From assembly GCA_015680685.1 (NCBI GenBank), contig MNCI01008036.1:61687-106978 (forward strand): DNA of 45,292 nt. The letters are read 5' to 3'. Origin of the DNA: Gnetum montanum. Lineage: Eukaryota; Streptophyta; Gnetopsida; Gnetales; Gnetaceae. Numbering within the stretch: position 1 is the first letter of the stretch; each line of letters begins with the position of its first letter. Positions 10,639 to 21,100 of this stretch are shown here, in pieces. A model generated the notes under the pieces. That model saw only the letters and a program-made list of their open reading frames with translations. It had not been told where the DNA came from and did no database searches. Made by a program: the position numbers and the translations under genes.

Positions 10639-10949
10639 AGTACACAAGTGTTACACCTACCATGTTATGTGCCTAGTGATTTTGTAGAGATATCTACACA
10701 AGTCCCATCTCCTTTAACTTTCTCAAAGTAATCTTTCCATGCCTGTTGTCCATTTCACCAAATCAACACTACTGTAAAAATAAGAAAAGAACAATACACA
10801 ACTGGCAAAATTATTTAAAAAAACCTTAATTAAATGAAATCAAACAACATTGCCAATTAAAATAGGAGAAAAAAGCTATGCTATACAAATTTGGGGGAAA
10901 AAACAAAATTGGGGAAAAGATGGAAGTAAAACTATGCTATACAAAAAAA

Positions 10950-11050
10950 AGCAAAGATTATCACTCGAAGCCAAGAGTGCTCATCTCACTAAATTGAGTT
11001 CTAGAAGGGTTGGCAGATGAGTGGCTACCCTCAGGGTCAAACCTAGACTT
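10950..11050 (+). repeat. Dispersed short repeat, family 'B' (copy 2)
   Basis: Aligns with 9127-9245: 'gaagccaagagtgctcatctcactaa.ttgagttct.agaagggttggcagatgag' followed by a 'caaacctaga' segment. It is more diverged than copy 1. Confidence 0.45.
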
Positions 11051-11152
11051 AAAACTATGTATTAGATTGGAGGAAAAAAGAACTTGAGAATGGAATTGAA
11101 GAAATAAATGAACTAGAAAAAACAAAAACTAACAAAATTGAAAAAACTAAGT

Positions 11153-11245
11153 AACCTAGGTGTAGCATGGTCAAGACCCTCATGGATCCGTTAAAGAGGG
11201 TCACGAGTTTAATTTTTGTCTAGCCTTCCAAGCAGCAAAATTGAA
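11153..11245 (+). mobile_element. SINE-like repeat with A/B-box-like words
   Basis: 'ctaggtgtagcatggtcaagacc' (A-box-like) is followed by 'gggtcacgagtttaatttttgtc' (weak B-box-like) and an A-rich tail. Weak but similar in layout to 10142-10266. Confidence 0.3.
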
Positions 11246-12059
11246 AAAGAAAAATAATAATTTTGAAATTAAGCCCAAGTATATTTGGGGTTGTCCTGCT
11301 AGGAGTTTAGACTGTTATTTTTATTTTTTTTTTACTTTTAGGAAAACGTCGAATCTACATCTAGGTTGAAGTATATATAACTTTATTCGAAATCTCACAT
11401 GCTTTCGCTATGTGTTGGCTGTATCTTAACATAATTAAACATGAATAATGAACTCTTTGAGACAACATTTTAAAAAGTAACTTTTACCTGAAGTTAACCG
11501 AAGTTTACAGTGGCAATCTACTTATCCTTGAACACCGAAGTTAAGAAATATGCTCTAAAGGCAGAGCCAATGAAGTTGAGTTTGAAATGAAGAAAACAAT
11601 AAACATAAAGACATTACGTCTCTGTACCATATTTAATAAATTAAAGATGCTGTTTATGTGTTGGAACACTGCATTTTTTGTCGTAAATTTGGCAGTTTAA
11701 TGCTTTTCAATTTAAGTTCATGCCCATACAAGTAAAATATCAGCCAAAGTTGAAAAGATTTTGTACACTTTTATTTGTTTTTTATGTCACACACACACCG
11801 CCAAACCCATCCAGCGATTAACAGGAGATTTTCAAGAACTTTATTCGCTCAAATTCGAAATTTGTAAAAAGCAGTGTTGTTGGACGTTTTTGCGTGTCAA
11901 GACAAACTACTCCTGATGGTGCTAGAATAATCCAATCCAAGAAAATCTGAAACAACGGAGGACAATTCAATCAATTCTTTCAAGATTTTCAGGGAGGGAA
12001 GGAGGGTACATAGAAAGCAGAGATAAACCTAATCTTTGTAAACATCTGGAACAGGAGGA
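11246..12059. other. Upstream region of the NFU gene; nothing further resolved
   Basis: AT-rich intergenic sequence leading to the NFU start at 12060. The last 100 bases are purine-rich ('cagggagggaaggagggtac') and probably lie in the 5' leader. I could not identify a convincing TATA box or transcription start. Confidence 0.4.
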
Positions 12060-14575
12060 ATGCAGGTCATCACAGGAGATACCCCTATTTTTCCCTTAGC
12101 CGGGGTATCATCTTCATCATCATCCAGCAATTGTCAAGTTTGTCCTCCTCTTTCAGCCTCAGTTTCCTCTCTTCATGTCTCAAAGGTACCAGTTTTTCCA
12201 TACCCTCACCGTGGAATCTGCAAATTTTTTGTTTTGTTTTTCAGATATTGATTTTTTATGGTTCGTGTTTTGGGGCAGAATTTCAGAGCCCCCGGCGCTG
12301 TGTCTGTTTCAAGGGATGCAAACTTTTTGAGGAGCCGATGGGAGGGGCTTCCTTGCAAGAAATGGAGAACCAGAAGCGGTATAGGTTTTTGTTTTACGAT
12401 TCTGGGTTTTAGTTATGAGTTTGGTTTGATTTTGCAGAGTATTTGTTTCAGTGGTTTCTTTATTCGTGTTTGTATCTTTGGTTTTCTGGCTATTTCCCAA
12501 TAAATAGAATCGGATTAAGATTGGGTTTTTGGATTATGAAAGTCCTGAATCACAGATGACCCAAATAATAGTCTCCTTCAGGAGCTACTGGCGCAACCCT
12601 GCAAATTAGGTAAGAAAACAAACAAACAAAAACAATTTAACTGTAATTTGATGGGTAAAAAATGCAAGGTGGCATCAACATCACCTTAGAGTCTCTGTCA
12701 AAACTGAACCAGCTAAAACAAACCTAGAGGCAAACAAGTATGATGGAAGATGCCAGTAATGGTAATAAAAAGCAACAACAGAAGATAAGGGAACAAGTTG
12801 TGTGCTACAGTCATGGAATTCTGTTTTAAAGCCTTGTACTTGGTTGACGACTTCAGCTGTGACATTGTCGTCCGGGTTGCATTCAGAGTGTAATTGGAAT
12901 CTTTTCATCTTATAAACATTATTACATCCAGATGGCTCTGACCTGAAGATGTTAGAAGAAATAGTTGAAAGGGACATGACGTATTTGTAACTTTAAATGT
13001 TTTTTTTGGTTTACCCAGAATGGATAAAGACAACCTTTAAAGCGGACACCAAATTAATGGGATAACACTATGATGGTGATGATTTATCTTAGAGGATCCT
13101 CACAAAGACGTTTATTATAACCGGCCCATTTTTAACAACCGACTTGATGATTGTCAGAAAATGAAATAATAGCAAAATATGTAGAACCATTCAATACAGT
13201 GAGCTAGAATGTCAAATCATTTTTTGGTGAGTATATTTTAACTAAGGTCTCTGATATTGCTTTTCTTGCTTAGCTTATTTAGTAAATCTAACAAATAATG
13301 AAGAATGCTAAATTCACTATAATGCATATCTAAGTTCATGGTAAGAATAAATTGGAGTCCCAAGAAGTTTGGATCTGGTTACACATTGTGGTTTTTTAAC
13401 ACTTGGTTAGTTTGTACATTTAGTAAAGAGTAATTGAATATTTGTTCAATTTGTTAATTGTTGTTCTTTCTTGCAGCTACACAAGCAGTTACTAGTCTAG
13501 CATCTACAGAGGGCTTAGCATTAACAGAAGAGAATGTTGAAATGGTGCTAGATGAAGTGCGTCCCTATCTTATGTCAGATGGAGGAAATGTTGACTTATA
13601 TGATATTGATGGCCTGGTTGTCAAACTGAAGCTAAAAGGTGCTTGTGGTTCATGTCCAAGCTCCACAATGACATTGAAGATGGGCATAGAAAGGCGCTTG
13701 ATGGAGATGATTCCAGAGATTATTGCAGTGGAGCAGGTGCTAGAGGAGAAAATGGGTCTTGACTTAACAGAAGAAAATGTAGAAAAGGTATAGTGACTCT
13801 TGGTTAAACTCTTATTCATTTTATGGTGTATATCCCTATAAATCTGGAGCATATAAATATCATTCCTACTACAATGCAACTATCTGAGGAATCCTTGCAA
13901 ATGGAATCTGGATAGTTTTTCTCCCTTTTTATTGAGTAAACGAATCATTTTCTGGGAACTGATAATCAAAGAGATGTGTGACTTTGTTATGATGCTTTGT
14001 ATTATCCATAGGCACAATAAGCTTTAAAACAAAGATATCACTTTGAAAAAACGTGTGATATTTATTTTTAAAAAGAACTGAGTATAGTGTTCACTTAAAA
14101 TTCTTTTATGTTCATTTAATGTATTCAGATGCCTCTAATTTTATTTTCAGATGTCATGGGCAAGTAATCAGGTAGGGAGACTTGGTAAAGAATTTAAAGC
14201 TTAATGACTTTAACCACATGGTGGACGAGCATGCAGTTTACTTAATCATATTTAAATGTTTTGCTGATTTATGTTTTTGCATTTGATGGTTATATTATTT
14301 CTATCACCCGTTGTGGTGAACATGTCTTTTGTTAATAATCTTAAATCTTAACAATCTTGTCCTAAAGTAGGTTCTTTTTTCTGTAGGTCCTTCAAGAAAT
14401 TAGACCATATCTTGCTGGTACAGGTGGAGGGGATCTTAAGCTTGTGGCAATTGAAGATCCAATTGTGAAGATTAAAATTACTGGACCAGCTGCTGAAGTG
14501 ATGACTGTGCGTGTTGCACTTACACAGAAGCTGCGAGAGCTTATCCCTGCCATTGCAGCAGTCCAACTATTGTGA
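12060..14575 (+). CDS. NFU2: NifU-like plastid Fe-S cluster scaffold protein (NFU1/2/3 type)
   Basis: Plastid NFU proteins carry Fe-S clusters and hand them to plastid apoproteins such as photosystem I. Four exons join in frame: 12060-12185, 12279-12378, 13477-13787 and 14387-14575, 241 codons plus TGA, close to known plastid NFUs. The Ser-rich N terminus ([11 protein letters not shown]... with seven Ser in a row) and the Arg/Ser-rich exon 2 look like a chloroplast transit peptide. Exon 3 encodes the catalytic NifU domain ([20 protein letters not shown]) with the cluster-binding CxxC at residues 132 and 135 in GACGSCPSS. Exon 4 encodes the second NifU-like repeat ending AAVQLL, without CxxC, as usual for this class. 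Introns are GT-AG. The exon 2 acceptor (GGGGCAG at 12278) has a weak pyrimidine tract, and the better-looking acceptor at 12244 would bring an in-frame TGA, so exon 2 is the least certain part. NFU1, 2 and 3 cannot be separated with certainty. Confidence 0.92.
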
Positions 14576-14963
14576 GTATTTTGCTACGGCAAGCACACTG
14601 AATGGCAGGAAGTAATAGTTTTTGGGTGCATTAAATTCTTGTATATTAATTTCAAATGTCTTGAATCCCAACAAATAAATGGGAAAATTTGGAATTCCCA
14701 TTGCAGAATTTGTAAAATGGAGTAAATATACGAGGGACCTCTTTAATCACATTTTCTTCATTTGTACTTGATGATATTGGGAAGCAACAAAGGAATTAAA
14801 ATAATCATTGTATTTATGAGCTGTTTTGCCAGTAATTATTAACATCTTGAAATATGTCAAGGCAGAAAGAAATGCTGGCGCTTAAATATATTGAAGTGAA
14901 ACATGAATTCACGGTGAAAGAAGTCTACAATTATGTATGTCTTTTATACAGCCTCTAATACCG
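14576..14963 (+). other. 3' flank of NFU gene
   Basis: Non-coding. AATAAA occurs at about 14674 ('caaataaatggg') and would serve as a poly(A) signal roughly 100 bases after the stop. No other gene recognised. Confidence 0.4.
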
Positions 14964-15152
14964 TCTGGCGGATCTTAGAATCCTATCTGAATGTTCTTTT
15001 ACAGAATTGTTTTCAATGTTTTGAATGGAACTTCAGTTACTTTTGAATAGTGTACAATCTGGTGGATCGTAGGATCTTATCTAAATATTCTTTTACAGAA
15101 TTGTATTCCAATGTTCGGAATGTAACTTTAGTTATTTTTGAATAATGTATAA
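14964..15152. repeat. Two-copy tandem repeat, 94-bp period
   Basis: TCTGGCGGATCTTAGAATC starts at 14964 and its variant TCTGGTGGATCGTAGGATC at 15058. Both continue through 'ttcttttacagaattgt', 'aatgtt..gaatg.aact' and 'ttgaata.tgta.aatc'. The copies differ by many point changes, so it is an old duplication just 3' of the NFU gene. Confidence 0.8.
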
Positions 15153-16030
15153 TCAGGGAGGCTGAAAAATTCATTCCCATTCATTGTGCCTTTTAGGTTG
15201 AAGTCTCTGATTTGTTTAAGAAAATTCTTACCGTCTTTTTGCCAAATTTACAAATTTCCTACTATATTTAACTTAGTTTCATGATGTTAAATTAGCAGTT
15301 CTTTCATTACTATAAGAGAAGAGTTGGTAGTAGCTTGCTTCTTCCATGGCTTAGGGCTGTGGGCCACAAAGAATCTTTCACTCATCTGTTGGAACCACAC
15401 TTTGACATGGCAGACACATATATAAATTAAGGGGTTTCATAAGATACAAACTGGAAGCATTTTACTAGCAAAGAGATTAATGCAAAGAGTGAATGAGATT
15501 TGAAGTGTTCAATATCACAGGAAGCATAAAGTGGTATAAGCATTCTTTGTAGAGTATTTTGATCCATCAATCACACCACTTAATTGCTGATTGTGCAAAG
15601 AAATATGCTGAAAAAACTATTTTCTTATGCACTAAATCCCTCTTCAAGTTAAAGAAGTATTATTAATATTAGAAATAGCCATACGATTAGTTTGCTTTGA
15701 TCACTCAAATCCATGATCTATCTGAGATCCCAAGGGGCTAGGAAAAGGGGAACTTTTTGGTAGAACACAAAAAAGGAAACATGTAATCTTTCAATGTTGA
15801 ATTGAATGATGCACATACAATAGAATGGATTGCCTTGGTATTTGACAATGAAAACCTATAACAAAATGTAGTTGTAATGGTAAGGATATTAACTTTTCAT
15901 AACAAACAGTCATCATTTCAATTACAATTACAATTATGTATGATATAAAGTACGAAATTATGACAATTACAACCATAGACAAGAAGTATCATAATTATAG
16001 TATTAAAAGGAATAGATGATGATGTTTGAT
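15153..16030. other. No gene recognised
   Basis: AT-rich intergenic DNA. Short open frames lack motifs or codon structure. Around 15915-16000 there are 'attacaattacaatt' and 'ttatgacaattacaacc' simple-sequence runs. Confidence 0.35.
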
Positions 16031-16453
16031 ATTTCAACACCCTCCATCAAACAAATCAAAGATTCATTAATCCTTAAGCACAATTTTAAAAATGTTTTGG
16101 AAAAAGTAGTTTGGTAAAACTATCAAGAGATCACATCCCCTTTGATCATAGAACTTATGGTTGAACATCTTTTTAGTTGTCTTCAACATGGTCAACATCA
16201 ATGTGACCTTATAAATCCACTCTTAAGGGACAATTATAATATTTCAACACCCTCCATCAAACAAATCAGAGATTCATTAATCCTTAAGCACAATTTTAAA
16301 AATGTTTTGGAAAAAGTAGTTTGGTAAAACTATCAAGAAATCACATCCCCTTTGATCATAGAACTTATGGTTGAACATCTTTTTAGTTATGTCTTCAACA
16401 TGGTCAACATCAATGTGACTTTATAAATCCACTCTTAAGGGACAATTATAAGT
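16031..16453. repeat. Two-copy tandem repeat, 210-bp period, copia LTR-like
   Basis: ATTTCAACACCCTCCATCAA starts at 16031 and again at 16241. The copies are nearly identical for about 210 bases; the second has two extra bases near 16388 and a few substitutions. Read on the minus strand each unit ends with a purine-rich GATGGAGGG followed directly by TGTTGAAAT. That resembles a polypurine tract abutting the TG end of a copia-type LTR. A Ty1/copia reverse-transcriptase fragment of the same orientation lies some 350 bases away at 16802, so the repeat may be the end region of that element, duplicated. The terminal CA was not located. Confidence 0.7.
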
Positions 16454-16801
16454 TAAATTGTAATATTGTGCATCTTTTTAAGTATTTCAAAATTCCTAGA
16501 GCCAAAAACATTTAATTTCAAGTTGGACTTAAATTAAATCATGATAACAAATTTACTATATAATAATTGGTTTGGTATTAGTTACATAAATTAATCTGTT
16601 GATTAAACATTGATGCATTACTAATTCTAAAATTAGTTTTGAATTATCTTTCCTAGGATAACATTCATAGGCAAAAGGAATCAACTATTGCTTGCATCCA
16701 ATATATGCTTTTCATTTAAAAGTTCAACCATGTATTTATTGAGTCATATGTATAAGTTGAATGATTGATTAATCTTGAAGCCAAAAAAATAATTGAATAG
16801 A
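16454..16801. other. Non-coding spacer, possibly copia remnant
   Basis: AT-rich, lies between the tandem repeat and the copia reverse-transcriptase fragment. Very decayed 3' pol sequence may be present on the minus strand, but I cannot support any specific domain. Confidence 0.25.
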
Positions 16802-17310
16802 TTAAGGTCCACTACTACAAACCTTGATTTTAATTGATAATTTATTCTTTATTCTTTGGATCAAATTTTGTGACTCCTCAAAAATGGTTGTTTCATCTTC
16901 ATCAAGAACAAGTGTGACTACCTTATGTGAGTATTGAATAGAATAAATATATAAACTAGCATCTACATTAGATCTTTTGAGTTGTTTCTTAAGTAAACAA
17001 ACATCAAACTTTATGTACCATTCCCATGGAACTTGCCTCAAACTATACAAGGATTTTTTTAATTCTACAAACAATCTAAATGGAAAGTTTATGCAACGGT
17101 TTTAAATTGGTACACAAAGATTTTTTCTTGCAAATCTCCATTCAAAAATGTCAATCTAGCATTTAATTGAAATAGCTTTCAACTAGAAGTACTTGTTCAT
17201 GAGAGTGTGCTTCTTATGATTTTTTGCTTCATGACTCCAGCAAACGTTTCTTTGTAACCAATATCTTAACATTAGGCAAATCCTTTAATCATTAAGTATT
17301 ATTCATTGTT
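16802..17310 (-). pseudogene. Ty1/copia retrotransposon reverse-transcriptase fragment
   Basis: On the minus strand, moving downward from about 17310, broken frames give KGFA...IGYKETFAGVMK (family: KGF.Q..GIDY.ETFAPV.K). Next is a LTFLNGDLQEKIFV-like stretch (family: AFLNG.L.E.IYM). The open 90-codon frame at 17074-16802 gives LKKSLYSLRQVPWEWY...DASLY (family: LKKSLYGLKQAPRAWY). The catalytic YVDD box is changed to LDED in LVLDEDETTI. Frameshifts and stops separate the pieces. Clearly a dead copia pol fragment; its LTRs are uncertain (see 16031-16453). Confidence 0.9.
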
Positions 17311-18161
17311 CCTTCTTTAAGAAGAAAATGAACAGCAAATATCAAAGTAAACCAATCCCAACTATTTAGTTTTGAGAGAATGCCTTAAGAACACTAGATC
17401 TAGCTTCATATGCTCAAACTAGTAAAGATCCTCAAATAACACATTTAAACAAACACTCGCATCCTAAATATACAAAAATGGTTTCACCAATCCCTTGGCT
17501 CATGACAAGCACGGTCCACGCATACAAGAATGCAATTAATTAATCTATGCAACAATAAACCCGAAAAATGAAAAGAACAAATAATATAATACGGAATTTT
17601 AAAGTTAATTGTTAATGTTAACGAGTTGGCTTTGAAATTATAGCTATAAAAAATACAGAGGTGAATCGGCAGAGCATGCAAATTTTCAGCTTGGTTTTTT
17701 CCTACATAGTACAAGACAAGTTGACAGATAACTGGAGGCCAGTAATCTTCGGTTGCCAGTTGAAAATATGCATGATCCAAAACTAGAAGAATGGATATGA
17801 GAGGAACTAATGTCAATCTGAAAAATCCTATAAATTAAAGCAAACAGAGGTTGAACTCATTTTTAAAGTTTCTTGTGTTATCAAACAGCCTAAAATATGA
17901 AATGGTGCCATACTGTGAAAATATTTACAAACTTTACTATTAACAAGACACAGCATTCAACCGAACATAGTTTTTAGACACCTAAGAAAAATCGTAACGA
18001 AAAGTACGTGACCATAATTTTCACCTGCTTGTGAAAATACAATGAATCTCTGATATCACTAAATCCATTGGATTAACCTTAGCATAGGAAAAAACATGTT
18101 TTCAAGGATGGATCTGTCACAAGTATTCTCCGAAACAGATGGAAATGGTGTTCACAGCAAA
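17311..18161. other. 3' flank of the synaptotagmin gene; no other gene recognised
   Basis: This interval lies between the copia fragment and the synaptotagmin stop codon. An open minus-strand frame at 17816-17484 has no motif I recognise. The 3' UTR of the synaptotagmin gene must lie in the right part; no clear poly(A) signal was pinned down. Confidence 0.35.
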
Positions 18162-21100
18162 TCACTGAGAACTTCTCCAAAGCAGTTCAATTTGGACTTT
18201 CCCATTTTTAGAATCAATAAGATGGTAACGCTCATTAATCCGTTTGTTATTTACAACGTCTGATAAGTTGATGTCAACATAGCCAAGACATTCCTGCCAC
18301 ACATGCATATAAAAAGGACTGTCAGTTAGTATTGAATATTTTAAAAGCCCTGAAACTTCTAAAACAAGCTTCATTGCAATCCAAACATACCCTAGGAAAC
18401 ATGAAAGGTTACATGTGACTATCAGAAAGAATAATAAATTCAAAAATCACTCCTAACAAAATGAATAAATTTTAAAACTGGTTAGTGAAAAATACAAAAA
18501 ACTGTGCCTAAATAAATAAATTAATTAATTAATGAAAACGTGATGAATTGGTACTTAAGATTTTTTTTTAAATTTATTGACGTCCACAGCTTTCTTTCAT
18601 GCCCAAATATATTGTCACAAGGACTTCCAAACCTGAGGATTAGTCTAAATAATAGTAAAACCGCAGAGTCACTCGAAGACGTTAGGCTTTCCCTCTTCTA
18701 CTGGCTTCCAGGTAATGATCCTTTTTAAAAATAGTACAACCACAACTAATGTATATCCGATTGGAGAGAAGTTAATTTGTATGAGAACCACACATACCCT
18801 TTGATGCAAATTTAAAGTTGAACCTCTGCTCATCACCTCGACATGAAGTTTGTCATTAACAGGTGGCTCATCAACCACAAAAGAAAATTCCTGATCCCAC
18901 CTTGGATCTCTGTTCTTCTTGACATGCTATAGAACCAAAAAATAAAGTTAACAAACTTAGCAGAATATAACCCTTGGAAAAACAAATTTCTTTTCAATGT
19001 CTTTTTCTCCAAATACAGATACCTTAGTTTTCTTTTCCTCTCCTCTAAAGAGAAGCCGCACATAAGGGTTTGTGTGATGTTTCCCTTCAACATCTTGGGC
19101 TTCAATAACCCTAATCACAAGTAGACCTCCACCTGCTGGTGTGCCTTCTGGTGCCTTGTCAAGTACAATATCATCATCTTCAACAGATTCAGACTCATCA
19201 TCCTTGAATGGAGTATATGTCAACTCGACTGTGATTTGTCCACGGGATTTTTGATTTTGAGGATCATTTGGATCCATGGTTTTCTGGACATCAAGGGTGA
19301 AAGTTTTGGTCTCATTTGGTGTCAGCTCTTTCAAAGGAATAATCTGCATACCCATCTTGTCATCTGGACCAACCTGGAAGAACAAAAGAGTTTACCAAAA
19401 ATAAAACTTAGGCCAGTAAAGACAGAGTATAACATCATGTACGCGAAATGGTGCTTTAAAGAACATACTTTCTCCCAGTCATAAAGTGTAATATCAAGAA
19501 CTTGTGACTCTGGGTCTTTCACTGGAAGCTTAAATTCCTCGTTCCATTCTGGGTTCAAATTGCCCTTTTTGACACTTGTTTTCTTTGATGGTAACTTCTC
19601 TCCAGACAATTTAAGCTTCACATAAGGATCTGATTTACCTATCATGTCCTTCTTCCTTAAATTAGTTGCCCTAACAACTTTCACATTAAGCATTCCAACA
19701 GGTTTGTGCATTGCCCTGCTCAATGAAAAATTCAAAGATCAGCCTTGTGATTTGGGCAAACTGAACCGACCAAAATGCAAGACATGACGAGAGATATAAG
19801 AGTCACTCTACCTTTGATCATCCAAAATAGGCACCTCCAATGTTTTTGGCCATAGGTACAAGTTTGCTACTTGGTCTTTGATAATATCCTGAAAGCCAAA
19901 AGTAATGCTCGTTGCTACACAAATTTAAAGCTAATTTTATCTTGAACATCTTTAAAGAAGATTGTATAACTTAAATTAATTTTGTAACAGTGTAGTGTAA
20001 GAGTTAAAGTTGATGGTTCCGAACGAATGCTCTTATTTATCAAATTTGAAGAACATCTAATAAATAGTTCCTACAGTTAATTTCAACATACTAATCATTA
20101 TAAGTGAATATCGATACAACATAAAGGAAGGCAACAAACCTCTCCTGACGTCATTAGTGTGAAACTCTGACAACAAAAAGAAAACAAGCTTGGATGCAAC
20201 AAAATAGTTGTTACCAAAATTACCAATAGCGGTACAACAAGTATAAACTATAAAGTTCTATGGTAACAAATCATCATCATCTCATACCTTTATCCTATCT
20301 ATGATAGGATGACCATTAAGATAGGTGAAGGATTTGACAATGACGTAATATGGCCAGCTGTCTACCTGATGCCATAGTCTTAAACTGTATATTTTTACTG
20401 TGCCGCAAGTGGCACATGTCTTAGCATGACATATCAAATGCGCTACAAGCTGCATGCTCTAAACAAGTGAGCAACGCCTCACTGACTTCTATGGTAACAA
20501 ATATGATATACAAAATACCTCTAAACAGTTTCAAAAAGGTCAATGTAAAACCACTATCATATAATCACATCTATACAACAACCATCATATAACCACATCA
20601 GACTTTTTCCCAGCTATTTCCAGCATATTTCCTTGAATATTTGAATAATGATTATATCGTTGCTATGGTGATTCCTTCCATGGCATAATATTCATACAGA
20701 ACAAATGCAGCAGCAATACTTCCCTATAAGTTCGATTTTGAATAAGCAATTTAAAGCCATACAACATAAAAAGAATGCCTCTATTCATTTGAATTTAAAT
20801 TTGATGCACATCCATACCTATACAGCCATCCAGAAACAATACCGAGCCCTCTGCAACTTCACGAGACCCATTAAGTGCTACTGGATTAGTGGCAATTGCA
20901 AGAGCATGCCAGGAACCTTTATGCCTAAGGAAATTGGGTTCTGCTGGGAGCTCATCAAAACAAGTGCAAAGACAAAAGATACAAACAATAGGTGGTAAGG
21001 ATTTGTGAAGGAATCTAACTGGACAGTTACAGAAACTGCACAGCTGCATCAGAAGCAGTTCAACAAAAGCTTTCTTGTGTCCTTATCAGAATCTTCTGGG

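Noticed and set aside
17484-17816. 110-codon minus-strand frame 3' of SYT as a small gene
   Set aside because: No motif, AT-rich codons, and lies in the expected 3' flank.
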